From assembly GCA_052400685.1 (NCBI GenBank), contig JBQTGJ010000019.1: 64,000 bases of DNA; one strand, written 5' to 3'. Positions 45,748-54,684 of this stretch are shown here, piece after piece (within the stretch, counting starts at the first letter, position 1; each line of letters begins with the position of its first letter). Source of the stretch: CAZHHH01 sp052400685. GTDB taxonomy: Bacteria; Bacteroidota; Bacteroidia; Bacteroidales; Marinilabiliaceae. The notes beneath the pieces are model-generated. The model made no database searches. It saw nothing but the letters and a program-made list of their open reading frames with translations, and was not told the DNA's origin. A program made the position numbers and the translations under genes.

Positions 45748-47145
45748 ATGAAAAAAAATTTTTTACTTAAAAGTATGGTCGCAGCTGTTTTTTGTTTAAC
45801 AACTGTTAATCAGGTAAATGCTCAGGATATCGTGAAAGTGGTCGCTGATACACATATCCAGGTCGGTAATCCGGATGGCAATTTTAGTACAACGAACCAG
45901 TTTATTGTAAAGACCAATGCTGATGAAGCAATTGACCGAATGGGGTTGCTTAAATTTGATTTTAATTCTTTGTCAGATTACGATGCCAGTAATGTATTGA
46001 GTGCTCAGTTATTTATGGGATATCACAATTCACACAACGGAACAATATCAATATATGAGTATGCAAGCAGTTGGGAAGAAAGCACTGTTACTTGGAATAA
46101 TGCTCCTGCAACTGTAGCTACTATTGCAGAATTAGCCGATTGGACTGCTATTGGCGTTCAAACAACTAGTGCCGATTGGCATCGTGATGTTGAAAGTTTT
46201 CACGGTGGATTGGATATAACATCTTATTTTAAAACATGTATGGAAGACGATAAGATTATGTCCCTTGCTTTAGTAGGTGAAGCTAGTGGTAGCGGTTACG
46301 ATATTCACCAAAAGGAAAATACAACTATTTCGATTGATGGTCATGAAAACTGGGGGGCGTATATTCTTATAAGCTATGTATCACAAGCTGCCAATGCTTT
46401 ATCGGAGAGTTTTGATGGAAATGATCTTCCTGCCGGATACTCTGTCTCAAATAGTGGAACTTATACTGTAAGCAATAGTTTAATTGATGTTGATATGGTA
46501 TTAAGTGGAGATAAATATAGAGCCGACATTTGGTACAATGAAGGTACATCAACAGCAGGTTCAGATATTTCCATGAATTCTGCAATTGATAAATATTTGG
46601 CCATTAAGTTTCAGGGAGAACGTCCCGATGGTAATTTGAAATTTGAAATGAAGACAGCTTCTGATGTCTGGATGAATACTCAATGGAATTATGGTGCCGA
46701 TGGTCAAATAGTTTCAACAGGTAGTAATAATATTTATTATTTCGATCTAACCAAGGATGAGTCATACTCTGGTGCTATTGATATTCGTAGATTACATTTT
46801 ATAATTGCAGATAACGTTAATAGTCAGTCATATCAGATTGATTGGATTGGAACTTTTCCTTCGGTTGATGCTATTGAGACGATTAAAGATCAAAATGATA
46901 TTAGTACCCCAACAGATATAAAATTGAGCTCTTTTTCTAAGTTGAATGTTTTTGGAGCAAGTGGATCAATAGAAATAAGTAATTGTGCGGTAGGTAATAT
47001 GATATCCGTATATAGTATGTCAGGAACCCTTGTATATGAAGGAGTCGCTAAAACAAGCAATGTTAGTGTGAAATGTAGTAATGGTTTGTATCTGGTGGCT
47101 GTTAAAGGAGTAGCTATTGAGACAACAAAAGTTTTTGTTAAATAA
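45748..47145 (+). CDS. secreted carbohydrate-binding protein with T9SS sorting domain
   Basis: A 465-residue protein with signal peptide (ending NAQ, about residue 26). The N-terminal domain (27-210) is DNRLRE/CBM96-like: ADTHIQVGNPDGNF, RMGLLKFDFNSL, SWEESTVTWNNAPA. The middle domain (about 220-375) has LKFEMKTASDVWMNTQWNYG and resembles DUF4979-type beta-sandwiches. The last 75 residues (IEISNCAVGNMISVYSMSGT to KVFVK) are a type A sorting domain for the type IX secretion system, so it is exported and fixed to the surface. No catalytic motif seen; it probably binds the PUL substrate. Confidence 0.8.
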   Translation: MKKNFLLKSMVAAVFCLTTVNQVNAQDIVKVVADTHIQVGNPDGNFSTTNQFIVKTNADEAIDRMGLLKFDFNSLSDYDASNVLSAQLFMGYHNSHNGTISIYEYASSWEESTVTWNNAPATVATIAELADWTAIGVQTTSADWHRDVESFHGGLDITSYFKTCMEDDKIMSLALVGEASGSGYDIHQKENTTISIDGHENWGAYILISYVSQAANALSESFDGNDLPAGYSVSNSGTYTVSNSLIDVDMVLSGDKYRADIWYNEGTSTAGSDISMNSAIDKYLAIKFQGERPDGNLKFEMKTASDVWMNTQWNYGADGQIVSTGSNNIYYFDLTKDESYSGAIDIRRLHFIIADNVNSQSYQIDWIGTFPSVDAIETIKDQNDISTPTDIKLSSFSKLNVFGASGSIEISNCAVGNMISVYSMSGTLVYEGVAKTSNVSVKCSNGLYLVAVKGVAIETTKVFVK

Positions 47146-47157
47146 TAAAATTTAAGT

Positions 47158-47193
47158 ACACGGAGGGTTGTTTGTACCCCCCCTCCGTGTTAT
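47158..47193 (+). terminator. hairpin terminator inside the PUL
   Basis: ACACGGAGGG (47158-47167) pairs with CCCTCCGTGT (47181-47190), followed by a T-rich stretch. It lies 13 bases after the T9SS gene stop and splits the PUL transcript, partially or fully. Confidence 0.82.
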
Positions 47194-47222
47194 TCATTTT
47201 TTTTATAAGCGCACTCTACAAT

Positions 47223-48542
47223 ATGAGATCTTTTAAAATATTTAATAAAGTTGTGTTAGTTATTTTGCTAATATTTCTTATAAAAATATATGGCTGTACT
47301 GATCCCAAATTACTTTGTCCAAAACATTATGATTTTTCATTGCTGAGTACAAAGATTCAATCGTGGATTGATTCTGGTTACTACTCTGGCGCTGCGATTG
47401 AGGTATATAGAGACAATGCCCAAATATTAAAATCAACCTTTGGAAACTATACTGATACAATTAATGTTTTTATAGCTTCTTCCGGGAAATGGCTGGTTGC
47501 TGCAACGATCGCGGCAGTGGTTGATGAAGGCAAGCTTCAGTGGAATGATAACGTAAATAAATGGTTGCCGCAATTTACTGATCAAAAAGGTGAAGCTACA
47601 TTAAAACAATTGCTGTCACATACAAGTGGGTATCCTGATTATCAGCCAATGACTCAGCCAAAGGATATTTATCAGACTTTGGAGAAGTCTGTGGCTCATA
47701 TTGTTGAATTAAATGCGGATACAACACCGGGAGCGGTGTTTCATTATGGCGGTTTGGCCATGCAAGTAGCTGGTCGAATGGCAGAATTGGCTACTGGTAA
47801 AGATTGGGAAGCTATCTTTCAAGAAAAGATCGCACAGCCTTTGGGAATGAATCATACTCATTTTACCCCTGTTGATTCAAGTGATGGACACAATCCAATG
47901 CTGGGTGGTGGTGCTAGATCTACTTTGTCTGATTATACTGCTTTTTTAAATATGATTTTTAACGATGGCGTTTTTAATAACAAGCGTATATTATCAAGTG
48001 GAGTTATTAAAGAAATGCAGGCTGATCAGGTTAAAAAAGCAAAAATTTTGAGGCGCGAATATGTACAAAGTGTAAGAACCAGGTTTCATACAGGTATTTA
48101 TGGATTAGGACTTTGGCGTGAAGAGATTAATGATAATGGAGATGCTCTTCTTATTAGTAGCCCAAGTTGGGCAGGAGCTTATCCTTGGATTGATTATTCT
48201 ACAAATTCTTATGGCTTTTTTATTACCCATGTGAATGCTGAAAATGCAAATAAGAAGGGATTTAATGCATTCTATAGTAGTCCGGTATTACCTGTTTTAT
48301 TAAGAGATATCTATAAAAAAGCAGCTTTACCCGATAGCGTTGAAACAGGTTTTGTTTCAACAGGAGATACTTCTATGTATTATGAAGAGACTGACTCTGA
48401 TGAACCTGTTACTTTCATTCATGATCATTCATTTGATAATAGTGAATGGGGTCAACAGTTCACTGTATTTACTGAAAAACATCGAACTGTTCAATACGTA
48501 TGTCGTCGTTATAGAAATTCATTGAGACCTGTTGAAAGATAA
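47223..48542 (+). CDS. serine beta-lactamase-fold hydrolase lipoprotein (probable esterase)
   Basis: About 439 residues, lipoprotein signal with KIYGCTD. The beta-lactamase/transpeptidase fold shows the nucleophile motif SxxK as Ser86-Ser-Gly-Lys89 (IASSGKWLVA), LKQLLSHTSGYPDYQP after it, and Tyr175 in HYGGLAMQVAGRMAELATG (YxN replaced by YGG, as in esterase-type members). In a PUL such proteins usually remove acyl groups or act as peptidases; acyl removal from the glycan is an inference. Start ATG 47223 is preferred to an in-frame TTG inside the terminator hairpin. Confidence 0.82.
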   Translation: MRSFKIFNKVVLVILLIFLIKIYGCTDPKLLCPKHYDFSLLSTKIQSWIDSGYYSGAAIEVYRDNAQILKSTFGNYTDTINVFIASSGKWLVAATIAAVVDEGKLQWNDNVNKWLPQFTDQKGEATLKQLLSHTSGYPDYQPMTQPKDIYQTLEKSVAHIVELNADTTPGAVFHYGGLAMQVAGRMAELATGKDWEAIFQEKIAQPLGMNHTHFTPVDSSDGHNPMLGGGARSTLSDYTAFLNMIFNDGVFNNKRILSSGVIKEMQADQVKKAKILRREYVQSVRTRFHTGIYGLGLWREEINDNGDALLISSPSWAGAYPWIDYSTNSYGFFITHVNAENANKKGFNAFYSSPVLPVLLRDIYKKAALPDSVETGFVSTGDTSMYYEETDSDEPVTFIHDHSFDNSEWGQQFTVFTEKHRTVQYVCRRYRNSLRPVER

Positions 48543-48628
48543 CACTTGAGAGGATTGATTTTGTTTAAATAACTTTTTGTCAGAAGTATACAGAAGTCTT
48601 TAGGTGATTACGTCAGTAATTTAAAAAA

Positions 48629-51600
48629 ATGAAAATGAAGAGAATTCCAGGATCATACAGAAGATGTTGTTTTTTTATTTTAGGGATAGCTATGCTAGTG
48701 TTTCAATTGGCCTGTTCATCTAAAGATTTAAAAATTAAAAATGGTGCTACTCTGGATCAAATGGGAAATTATTTTGTTAATCCTCCCGACTCGGTTAAGC
48801 CATGGGTTTTTTGGCAATGGATGAATGGAAATATCACAAAAGAAGGAATAACTCTTGATTTAGAGGCTATGAAAAGAATGGGCATTGGAGGCGCCTTATG
48901 CTTTAATAATGCAGTTGGTATTACAAGAGGTCCGGTTGATTATGCTTCTGATAAATGGTTCGATATGACAGAGTTTGCCGTTAAAGAAGCACGACGATTA
49001 GGTTTAAAAATAATGTTTCATAATTCTCCCGGGTATTCCGGTACTGGTGGCCCTTGGGTTACGCCGGAAATGAGTATGCAGGAGTTGGTCTGGTCGGAAA
49101 CTCAAATCTCTCAGAGTAAAAGCATAAAGGTTGTTTTGGATAAGCCGTATGCCCGTATGAATTATTATAAGGATGCTTTTATATTAGCCTATCCTTCGTT
49201 ACCCGATGAAAAGGGATTAATGAAAGATTATATATCTTCCTTAACTGTAAACGACGTAAAAAAAGATAAATCTGTATTGTGCGATAATAATCCGGAAACA
49301 AAAATACGATTGAATAGAAAAGATAATCAAAATGAAGTTATTTTTCAGTTTGATATACCCTATAAAGCTCAGTCTATTACAGTCTATCGGACGGTAAATG
49401 AAGAGCCCAATGATTTATTTGATGGTCCTCGTGATCATCCGCCTTATATGGCGCTAGAAGTATCACATGATGGAACAGAATACTCAAAGGTTGCTTCATG
49501 GGGAATGCCTCAATTGCGAGAGGGAAATACACCGGGAATGCAAAATTTTAAACCCGTTGAAGCTAAATATTATAAGTTAATAGCCTCTTCGCCTACCTGG
49601 CTTTCCGAGGTGGAATTGCATGGTGCTGTTCGTTTAGCAGGATGGCCCGGTAAAGCTGATTTTACCCATGGAAATAGTGGAGGTACGAGGATACCCATAT
49701 GTACAAAGGACGTAATTTTTCATTCGACAATAATTGATGTTACGGAGAATCTTGATGAGAATGGACAACTGAATTGGGAAGCTCCTTACAAATCAGATTG
49801 GACAATTGTGCGCTTGGGCCATACAACGACAGGGGAAGAAAATGCAGCACATCCCGATTCAGGTGCAGGACTAGAAATTGATAAACTTAATCGGGCAGCT
49901 CTTGATTTTCAGTTTGAAAAGTTTAATTCTAAGATTGTGGAACGTTTAAAACCATATATAGGTAACGCTTTTCTGGGGTTTACTACAGATAGTTGGGAGT
50001 GTGGAAAACAAAATTGGTCTGTCGTTTTGCCTCAAGAGTTTATGAAGCGAAATAATTATGATATAACGTCATGGGTTTTAGCATTAACAGGTCGCATTAT
50101 TGATAGTGAGGATGCTACACATAAATTTCTGGATGATTTTAATGCTACACAGGTGGAAGTCCTGACGGATAATTACTATGGATACTGGGATCAAAAATGT
50201 AACGAAATAGGATTACAATACCACGCCGAACCTTATGGTGATGGGACACTGGATGGACTCACAGCTTGCAGGTATTTAGATGTGCCTATGTGTGAATTTT
50301 GGACAAGACATATATATGGAAGTGATAAATACTCAAAACAGGCTGTCTCGGGTGCACATTTATATGGTAAACAGGTGGTTGCGGCAGAAAGTTTTACCGG
50401 GATGCCATTAACTTCAAAATGGACGGCTTTCCCTTATGCACTAAAAGCGCAAGGTGACTATTTTTATTCACTGGGAGTCAATAGATTCGCTTTTCATGTT
50501 TTTGTACATCAGCCATATACTACTGGTTATCCGGGGATGACAATGGGACCGTTTGGTTCTCATATTGATAGAAATAATACATGGACAGAACAGTCCTATG
50601 GGTGGATTAACTATTTATCCCGTTGCCAATATATACTTCAGCAAGGTAAGGCGGTAATTGATGCTTGCTATTTTAAGGGAGATGAGCCGTCTCCTTTAGT
50701 TCCTGATGTTTATCCAATGATGCCTGATGGTTATAAATGTGATGTTTTTGGACCGGATGCATTGTATAATCGAATGAGAATTAATGATGGAAAAATTGTT
50801 TTACCTGATGGGATGCAGTATCAAATTGCAATAATGGCTCCTCTTAATGAAATCAGACTTTCAACGTTAAAACAATTTAGAAATTTGGTAGAGGCAGGTA
50901 TGACTTTAGTGGTTAATAATAAACCTCAAAAATCATATGGAAACGAAAGTACTGACTTGGAAGTGAAAATGTTTGTCGATAAATTCTACGGCAATTTGGA
51001 TGGTGAGAAAGTGACTAAAACAAAGGTTGGGAAAGGTGTTGTTGTTTGGGGGGAGGATCTTAAAACCGTCTTTAATACTAAAAATATCAGACCTGATTTT
51101 CTTTATTCGTCTGAAAATGGAGATGCAGTAATAAATCATCTTCATAAAATAATTGGTGGAGAAGATGTTTTTTTTATTTCTAATTATTGTCGCAATGCTG
51201 AAAAAATAACTGCATCTTTTAATATTGAAAAGAAATTGCCTGAATTGTGGAATGCAGAAACGGGTGAAATATCAGTAGCTCCGGTTTATAGGTTTGAAGA
51301 TGAAAGAACAATCATCCCATTTGACTTAAATCCGGCTGAATCTTGCTTTATTGTTTTTCGAAAGGATGCAACAGCAGAAAGAAACATTCAAATAAAGAAG
51401 GGACAAGATGTTGTGCTTAGCACTTATGAATTTGAGCGTTTTGATCCGCTTAAATATGAGGATGTTAAAAATGACTTTACAATTTCAGCTTGGTGTAAGC
51501 CTGAGACTTATGCACATAGAGGTCGGGGATTTTTAATTCATCCTGTGCAGGGAAGTCTATTATTTGGAAAAGAACATGCCATTTGTGGTATTGGTGTTGG

Positions 51601-52612
51601 GACAAACGGTGTATTTGTTTACGAAAACAATTGTTCTCTGAAGACAATTTTGACTTATGATAACCCAATTCAAGGATGGAATTATTTAAGTTTGGTTTAT
51701 AAAAAAGGGATCCCATCACTATATATTAATGGGGAATTAGTTGCTAAAGGTGTGAAATCAAAATTTATTGTTCATCCTGGTTTTCGAACAGGTATGAAAT
51801 CTAAAGAATTCAACAACTGGTTTGAGGGTGATTGTGAAAATTTGGAGGTTGATAATAAAGCGTTCTCTGATAAACAAATTCGGGATTTGGGTACTGGTAA
51901 ACTTGCATATTTAAAACAATCGCCGGAAGTTAAACTCTTAGTAAATAACCAACACAATGTGTTGGCTGAATTCATTGAAAATGGAAAATATAGCGTATCT
52001 ATTAATAATGATATTCATCAGATAATAGATATTACTCAATGTTCATCTGAAGATATTTCTAATCAATGGAAAATTCAATTTCCCAAAGAATCAGGAATTA
52101 AAAAAACGTTTGATATGCCGGTTTTGAAATCGCTGATTAAATGTTCTGATTTTGATGTCCAGCATTTTTCTGGTACTTGTATATATCATAGAGTATTTCG
52201 TTTAGATTCTATTCTTGATCAAACAAAAATTATGATTGATTTAGGTAGAGTAGAGGTAATTGCAAAGGTTTTTGTGAATGGTACAGAGGCCGGTTTATTA
52301 TGGAAGCCTCCATTTCAGTTGGATATTACCGGTTTAGTACAACATGGTGTTAATAGTCTAAGGATTGAGGTAACCACTTTGTGGATCAATCGCTTAATCG
52401 GTGATGAAAATCTGCCAGTGGAAAACAATTATAGTGTTCATAACTACATTGAAAAATTACCGGATTGGTACATCAATAATGAATTAAAACCCGGGAAAAG
52501 AAAGACGTTTAGTGTTTGGAAAAATTATTCAAAAGATAAACCTCTCGTGGAATCAGGATTGTTAGGCCCGGTTTCTGTTATTGTCGCTGAGAAAAGGGTT
52601 ATTGTTAAATAG
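48629..52612 (+). CDS. GH106-type alpha-L-rhamnosidase with internal LamG-like domain
   Basis: A 1327-residue lipoprotein (signal ends LACSS). Residues about 45-900 follow the GH106 pattern: NPPDSVKPWVFWQWMNGNIT, LEAMKRMGIGGALCFNNAVG, GLKIMFHNSPGYSGTGGPWV, MSMQELVWSE, GFTTDSWECGKQNWS and ESFTGMP. Residues about 925-1090 form a concanavalin-like LamG domain (NDFTISAWCKPETYAHRG, WNYLSLVYKKGIPSLYINGE) that I do not expect inside a standard GH106. The C-terminal sandwich (IDLGRVEVIAKVFVNGTEAG, LRIEVTTLWINRLIGDE) returns to the GH106 plan. Rhamnose release is predicted. Its stop codon TAG is shared with foldback copy G. Confidence 0.85.
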   Translation: MKMKRIPGSYRRCCFFILGIAMLVFQLACSSKDLKIKNGATLDQMGNYFVNPPDSVKPWVFWQWMNGNITKEGITLDLEAMKRMGIGGALCFNNAVGITRGPVDYASDKWFDMTEFAVKEARRLGLKIMFHNSPGYSGTGGPWVTPEMSMQELVWSETQISQSKSIKVVLDKPYARMNYYKDAFILAYPSLPDEKGLMKDYISSLTVNDVKKDKSVLCDNNPETKIRLNRKDNQNEVIFQFDIPYKAQSITVYRTVNEEPNDLFDGPRDHPPYMALEVSHDGTEYSKVASWGMPQLREGNTPGMQNFKPVEAKYYKLIASSPTWLSEVELHGAVRLAGWPGKADFTHGNSGGTRIPICTKDVIFHSTIIDVTENLDENGQLNWEAPYKSDWTIVRLGHTTTGEENAAHPDSGAGLEIDKLNRAALDFQFEKFNSKIVERLKPYIGNAFLGFTTDSWECGKQNWSVVLPQEFMKRNNYDITSWVLALTGRIIDSEDATHKFLDDFNATQVEVLTDNYYGYWDQKCNEIGLQYHAEPYGDGTLDGLTACRYLDVPMCEFWTRHIYGSDKYSKQAVSGAHLYGKQVVAAESFTGMPLTSKWTAFPYALKAQGDYFYSLGVNRFAFHVFVHQPYTTGYPGMTMGPFGSHIDRNNTWTEQSYGWINYLSRCQYILQQGKAVIDACYFKGDEPSPLVPDVYPMMPDGYKCDVFGPDALYNRMRINDGKIVLPDGMQYQIAIMAPLNEIRLSTLKQFRNLVEAGMTLVVNNKPQKSYGNESTDLEVKMFVDKFYGNLDGEKVTKTKVGKGVVVWGEDLKTVFNTKNIRPDFLYSSENGDAVINHLHKIIGGEDVFFISNYCRNAEKITASFNIEKKLPELWNAETGEISVAPVYRFEDERTIIPFDLNPAESCFIVFRKDATAERNIQIKKGQDVVLSTYEFERFDPLKYEDVKNDFTISAWCKPETYAHRGRGFLIHPVQGSLLFGKEHAICGIGVGTNGVFVYENNCSLKTILTYDNPIQGWNYLSLVYKKGIPSLYINGELVAKGVKSKFIVHPGFRTGMKSKEFNNWFEGDCENLEVDNKAFSDKQIRDLGTGKLAYLKQSPEVKLLVNNQHNVLAEFIENGKYSVSINNDIHQIIDITQCSSEDISNQWKIQFPKESGIKKTFDMPVLKSLIKCSDFDVQHFSGTCIYHRVFRLDSILDQTKIMIDLGRVEVIAKVFVNGTEAGLLWKPPFQLDITGLVQHGVNSLRIEVTTLWINRLIGDENLPVENNYSVHNYIEKLPDWYINNELKPGKRKTFSVWKNYSKDKPLVESGLLGPVSVIVAEKRVIVK

Positions 52613-52755
52613 TGCTTGCAAGAAAACTTTTGTGTCACATAAGAAAGACCCGTTTTTGAGGCTTGTGAAGCTCGGGAAATGTGAGTATGCTGATGTAAAT
52701 GATCCTTTTGAGAGCATGCATAACGCAGAAGTTGAACTTTATAAACGGACGCTGC
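52612..52755 (+). repeat. foldback repeat, copy G
   Basis: A 144-bp copy with perfect TAAATA duplications (52606-52611 and 52756-52761). The first duplication and the first base of the element form the last Lys and stop codon of the rhamnosidase gene. Core blocks GAGGCTTGTGAAGCTCGGG and AGCATGCATAACGCAGAAG match the family. Confidence 0.85.
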
Positions 52756-52862
52756 TAAATAGGGAATTTTGATGAAACGAGCCATGATAAAGCATCTCCC
52801 ACAAAGAAAAATGATTATTTCTGGCCGGTTTCATCTGAGTTTTGAATGGAAAAAATAAACAC

Positions 52863-54527
52863 ATGAAGATAATTATTAGTATTGGTTTGTTGATTTGGAC
52901 ATCGTTAATTGGGTGTTCTAATTGTGTGAAAAATGAATTCAAAGAAACTGAAAGTCAAGTTCCTTATGTTTCTGATGTTTGGGTGGCTGATAATGGTGAT
53001 GGTACATACACTAATCCTATATTGTATGCAGACTATTCTGATCCTGACGTGCTTAGAGTTGGGGGTGATTATTACTTGACTGCTTCAAGTTTTAATTGTA
53101 GTCCTGGGTTACCTATACTCCATTCTAAAGACTTGGTTAATTGGTCAATAGTTAATTATGCGCTTCCTCATTTAAATTATAATAAGATTTTTGTTGTTCC
53201 TCAGCACGGAAAAGGAGTTTGGGCTCCTTCCATTAAATATCACGATGGCGAATTTTATATCTATTGGGGTGACCCTGATTGGGGAATTTACATGGTTAAA
53301 ACCAAAAATCCCTTAGATCAGTGGAGCAAGCCTGTCTTGGTAAAAGAAGCTAAAGGAATGATTGATCCCAGTCCCCTTTGGGATGAGGACGGCAAAACTT
53401 ATTTGATAACAGCATGGGCAGCAAGTCGCGCTAATGTCAATAGTGTTTTAACTGTTTGGGAGATGAATAAAGAAGGAACCGAAATTGTTTCCCAAGGTAA
53501 ACATGTATTTGATGGCCATGATAATCATCATACCGTAGAAGGTCCTAAAATGTATAAAAAAGATGACTATTACTATATCTTCTGTCCCGCAGGTGGTGTT
53601 TCTACTGGTTGGCAGTTAATACTTCGCTCTAAAAATATATACGGGCCATATGAACAAAAGGTCGTGATGCATCAAGGCAATACCACTATAAACGGACCTC
53701 ATCAGGGGGCTTGGATTGAAACTCAAATAGGAGAATCCTGGTTTATGCATTTCCAGGATAAAGGCGCTTACGGTCGTGTGTTACATTTGAATCCGGTAAA
53801 ATGGGAAGATGGTTGGCCGATGATGGGTGAAGATATCAATGGAGATGGAATAGGAGAACCTGTAGCAATACATAAAAAACCTGATGTTGGGAAAAAATGG
53901 CCCATTTGTACGCCTGCCGAAAGTGATGAATTCGATAATGGTCAATTAGGATTGCAATGGCAATGGGCTGCTAATCAATCTGTAAAATGGGCTGTTCAAT
54001 TGCCTGGGCAAAATTACTTGCGTTTGTTGGCTTATCCAAAACCGGATGCGAGTACGCCATTGTGGATGGTTCCAAATTTATTGATGCAAAAGATTTCGGC
54101 ACCTGATTTTGTCGCTACTACAAAAATGAAATTAACACTGGAATGGGATGTGTGGCAAGGGAAAAAAGCCGGATTGACAATTATGGGTAATGATTATGCA
54201 TATTTGGCAATGTCTAAAGATCATAAAGGTTTTAAACTTGAACTATTTAAAGGTCGCGTTACTGATCGTTATTATGCTATTGAGCAGCTTGAAGAGACCG
54301 TTTATTTAGCCAGTAATGAGGCTTATTTAAGGGTGCAAGTAAATTCACCCGGTATTTGTCAATTTAGTTATAGTGAGGACGGAATGATTTTTAAAGAAGT
54401 TGGGTTGCCATATCAGGCCAAACCCGAATTATGGATTGGTGCAAAAGTGGGTGTTTTTTCTTTGATGGAGCCAGGAGTTAGAACGGGGGGATATGCTGAT
54501 TTTGATTGGTTTAGAATAACAAAGTAA
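52863..54527 (+). CDS. GH43-family beta-xylosidase/alpha-L-arabinofuranosidase
   Basis: About 554 residues, lipoprotein signal (LIGCSN). The five-bladed propeller has the base Asp60 in DYSDPDVLRVGGDYYLTAS, the pKa-modulating Asp168 in GMIDPSPLWDEDGK and the acid Glu226 in HTVEGPKMYKK. A C-terminal beta-sandwich (from about 345: DEFDNGQLGLQWQWAANQ) is the ConA-like partner domain found in subfamilies such as GH43_12. It removes arabinofuranosyl or xylosyl residues; the GH127 next to it favours L-arabinofuranose. Start at ATG 52863; the upstream TTG extension lacks signal character. Confidence 0.9.
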   Translation: MKIIISIGLLIWTSLIGCSNCVKNEFKETESQVPYVSDVWVADNGDGTYTNPILYADYSDPDVLRVGGDYYLTASSFNCSPGLPILHSKDLVNWSIVNYALPHLNYNKIFVVPQHGKGVWAPSIKYHDGEFYIYWGDPDWGIYMVKTKNPLDQWSKPVLVKEAKGMIDPSPLWDEDGKTYLITAWAASRANVNSVLTVWEMNKEGTEIVSQGKHVFDGHDNHHTVEGPKMYKKDDYYYIFCPAGGVSTGWQLILRSKNIYGPYEQKVVMHQGNTTINGPHQGAWIETQIGESWFMHFQDKGAYGRVLHLNPVKWEDGWPMMGEDINGDGIGEPVAIHKKPDVGKKWPICTPAESDEFDNGQLGLQWQWAANQSVKWAVQLPGQNYLRLLAYPKPDASTPLWMVPNLLMQKISAPDFVATTKMKLTLEWDVWQGKKAGLTIMGNDYAYLAMSKDHKGFKLELFKGRVTDRYYAIEQLEETVYLASNEAYLRVQVNSPGICQFSYSEDGMIFKEVGLPYQAKPELWIGAKVGVFSLMEPGVRTGGYADFDWFRITK

Positions 54528-54684
54528 GAAAAGGAATTGAGAGGAGGGCTGATTTTTATTGGGTGGTCAATATCAAATGTTGGCGGTGCATTGTAGCTCT
54601 CCAAAGCTGTCTCCTTTACCCGCGATATTTAATATAAATCAGCATCAGAAATGATGCTACAGAGAGGTAATAAATAGTAGAATT

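Noticed and set aside
17874..52790. Short shared string ATGAAACGAGCC upstream of GH97 (17874) and GH43 (about 52771)
   Set aside because: Twelve bases in two leaders could be chance, the flanks differ and orientation to promoters is unclear.
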